Of a stretch of 6,907 bases of DNA, positions 6,279 to 6,907 are shown piece after piece. The DNA comes from an uncultured Clostridia bacterium. GTDB taxonomy: Bacteria; Bacillota_A; Clostridia; Christensenellales; CAG-138. The stretch spans positions 1 to 6,907 of the forward strand of contig CAMNHT010000072.1 in NCBI GenBank assembly GCA_946539625.1. Direction: 5' to 3'. Under the pieces are notes generated by a model. It saw only the letters and a list, made by a program, of their open reading frames with translations, was not told the origin of the DNA and did not search any database. Numbering within the stretch: the stretch's first letter is position 1; every line of letters starts with the position of its first letter. Position numbers and translations under genes: made by a program.

Positions 6279-6307
6279 AGTATAGAACGCCCTGATGCGA
6301 AAGTCAG
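6279..6307 (-). promoter_or_regulatory. Sigma-A type promoter of the TetR-led operon
   Basis: On the minus strand CTGACT (6302-6307; four of six matches to TTGACA) is separated by exactly 17 bases from TATACT (6279-6284; five of six matches to TATAAT). The start point would fall near 6272, within the palindrome, giving a leader of about 50 bases before the TetR ATG. No other comparable promoter was found between the genes to the left, which supports one transcript. Confidence 0.6.
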
Positions 6308-6341
6308 TACGCCGCCGTGCCGGATTTCGGGGACAAAGGAT

Positions 6342-6376
6342 GGCAAATACCCGTCCGCGCGGAACGGGTATTTGCC
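6342..6376 (-). terminator. Hairpin terminator after the hydrogenase gene
   Basis: GGCAAATACCCGT (6342-6354) and ACGGGTATTTGCC (6364-6376) are perfect complements, giving a 13-bp stem with a 9-base loop. The stem begins 7 bases after the hydrogenase stop codon and lies before the promoter of the next operon. This place argues for a transcription terminator. The run after the stem on the minus strand is ATCCTTTGTCC, not a strong U tract, so termination could be partial, or the hairpin may mainly protect the mRNA 3' end. Confidence 0.6.
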
Positions 6377-6383
6377 CGGTCGA

Positions 6384-6907
6384 TCATTGACGTTTCAGAT
6401 AGTCTACATGCAGAAGCTCATGCTCTCTGCCCTTCAGAACGGTCGCGTAAAGCTCGTTCATCAGCGGATTGTCCTGTGAGCGTTTGATCAAAGAAACCCG
6501 GTCGGAACGGTACAGACCCTCGCCGCGCTTGGCGCGGTGACGCTGCGAGATATAGGGCTGGCCGGCGCCGGAAATGCATCCGCCGCGGCACGCCATGACC
6601 TCGACGAGATCGTAATGCGCGCGTCCCTCCTTGAGCATTTCGATCACCTTCTGCGCGTTGCCGAGTCCCGAGACCACCGCGATATGCAGTTCGCGATCGC
6701 CGAACGGCACGGTCGCTTCCTTGAGGTAATCCATGCCGCGCACGCCGGTATACTTGATCTGTTCGAGCGAGGTGCGGGTCCCGTCCGTTGCGATCCTGCG
6801 AAGCACCGCTTCGGTCACGCCGCCGGTGACGCCGAAGATGACGCCCGCGCCCGACATGGAGCCGAACGGCACGTCGACCGATTCGGGTTCCAGCTCGTGG
6901 AACATGA
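6384..6907 (-). CDS. [FeFe]-hydrogenase catalytic subunit, C-terminal part (5' end beyond window)
   Basis: About 174 residues of the C-terminal end are visible; the frame continues beyond the right edge, so the first visible Met is internal. Counting from that Met, SGAGVIFGVTGGVTEAVLRR (18-37) is the conserved hydrogenase segment before the active site, and VEVMACRGGCISGAGQP (101-117) is the L3 motif, whose Cys106 and Cys110 bind the H-cluster (Cys106 a cubane ligand, Cys110 the bridge to the di-iron site in known structures). The end (KRSQDNPLMNELYATVL then LLHVDYLKR) fits the small-subunit-like tail with its conserved S.(E/D)NP..LY. The L1 and L2 motifs and N-terminal Fe-S domains are outside the window, so the subgroup (ferredoxin-linked, NAD-linked or sensory) cannot be told. 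Arg at the position that is Pro in common MACPGGC and GAG for GGG are variants. It is a separate unit from the TetR operon, divided by the hairpin. Confidence 0.93.
   Translation of the reverse strand, partial: MFHELEPESVDVPFGSMSGAGVIFGVTGGVTEAVLRRIATDGTRTSLEQIKYTGVRGMDYLKEATVPFGDRELHIAVVSGLGNAQKVIEMLKEGRAHYDLVEVMACRGGCISGAGQPYISQRHRAKRGEGLYRSDRVSLIKRSQDNPLMNELYATVLKGREHELLHVDYLKRQ

Noticed and set aside
6903..6905. ATG as the start of a short hydrogenase-like protein
   Set aside because: The reading frame continues past the window edge and conserved hydrogenase sequence begins almost at once, so this Met is internal to a longer gene.

Overview
The window looks like a chromosomal piece from an anaerobic, fairly GC-rich Bacillota (Clostridia), plausibly a gut member of the Oscillospirales or a relative. 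This is inferred from the C-terminal part of an [FeFe]-hydrogenase, strong GGAGG-type ribosome binding sites, tight unidirectional gene packing, and gut-Clostridia-like flavoprotein, TetR and membrane protein genes. No marker gene fixes the taxon. Every gene I accept is on the minus strand, so transcription runs from right to left. I see no tRNA, rRNA, CRISPR array, insertion sequence or attachment site.

Layout from right to left (the order of transcription): the 3' part of an [FeFe]-hydrogenase gene (6384-6907, cut by the window edge) ends at a perfect 13-bp hairpin (6342-6376). A 163-base intergenic region follows, with a good promoter and, directly beside its -10 box, a 26-base imperfect palindrome that looks like a TetR-family operator. 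Then comes a close-packed set of eight genes: a TetR regulator; a long flavin-reductase-like split-barrel protein with an added C-terminal helical domain; an NmrA-type NAD(P)-binding protein; a polytopic DUF1295 / steroid-5-alpha-reductase-like membrane protein; a two-domain protein (N-terminal part resembling ferredoxin-dependent bilin reductases, C-terminal part a pyridoxamine-phosphate-oxidase-like FMN barrel); a six-helix membrane protein; a membrane-anchored alpha/beta hydrolase; and a further membrane protein that runs off the left edge. Gaps are 34, 21, 19, 1, 17 and 2 bases, plus one contact or overlap (set by the choice of start for the hydrolase), so this is very probably one autoregulated operon.

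The most interesting point is that three soluble enzymes of the operon each carry, by eye, a resemblance to tetrapyrrole-reducing families. These are a PCP_red-like tail (the helical domain of light-independent protochlorophyllide reductase subunit B), a divinyl-reductase / anaerobilin-reductase-like NmrA fold, and a bilin-reductase-like domain fused to a flavin barrel. The membrane reductase next to them has a CPNYFGE motif like steroid 5-alpha-reductases. A working hypothesis is an inducible reductive pathway for a planar, hydrophobic, vinyl- or enone-bearing molecule (heme-derived bilin or other tetrapyrrole, or alternatively a steroid), with TetR as the ligand sensor and the membrane proteins and anchored hydrolase handling uptake, deconjugation or export. 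This is inference from motif reading without database searches.
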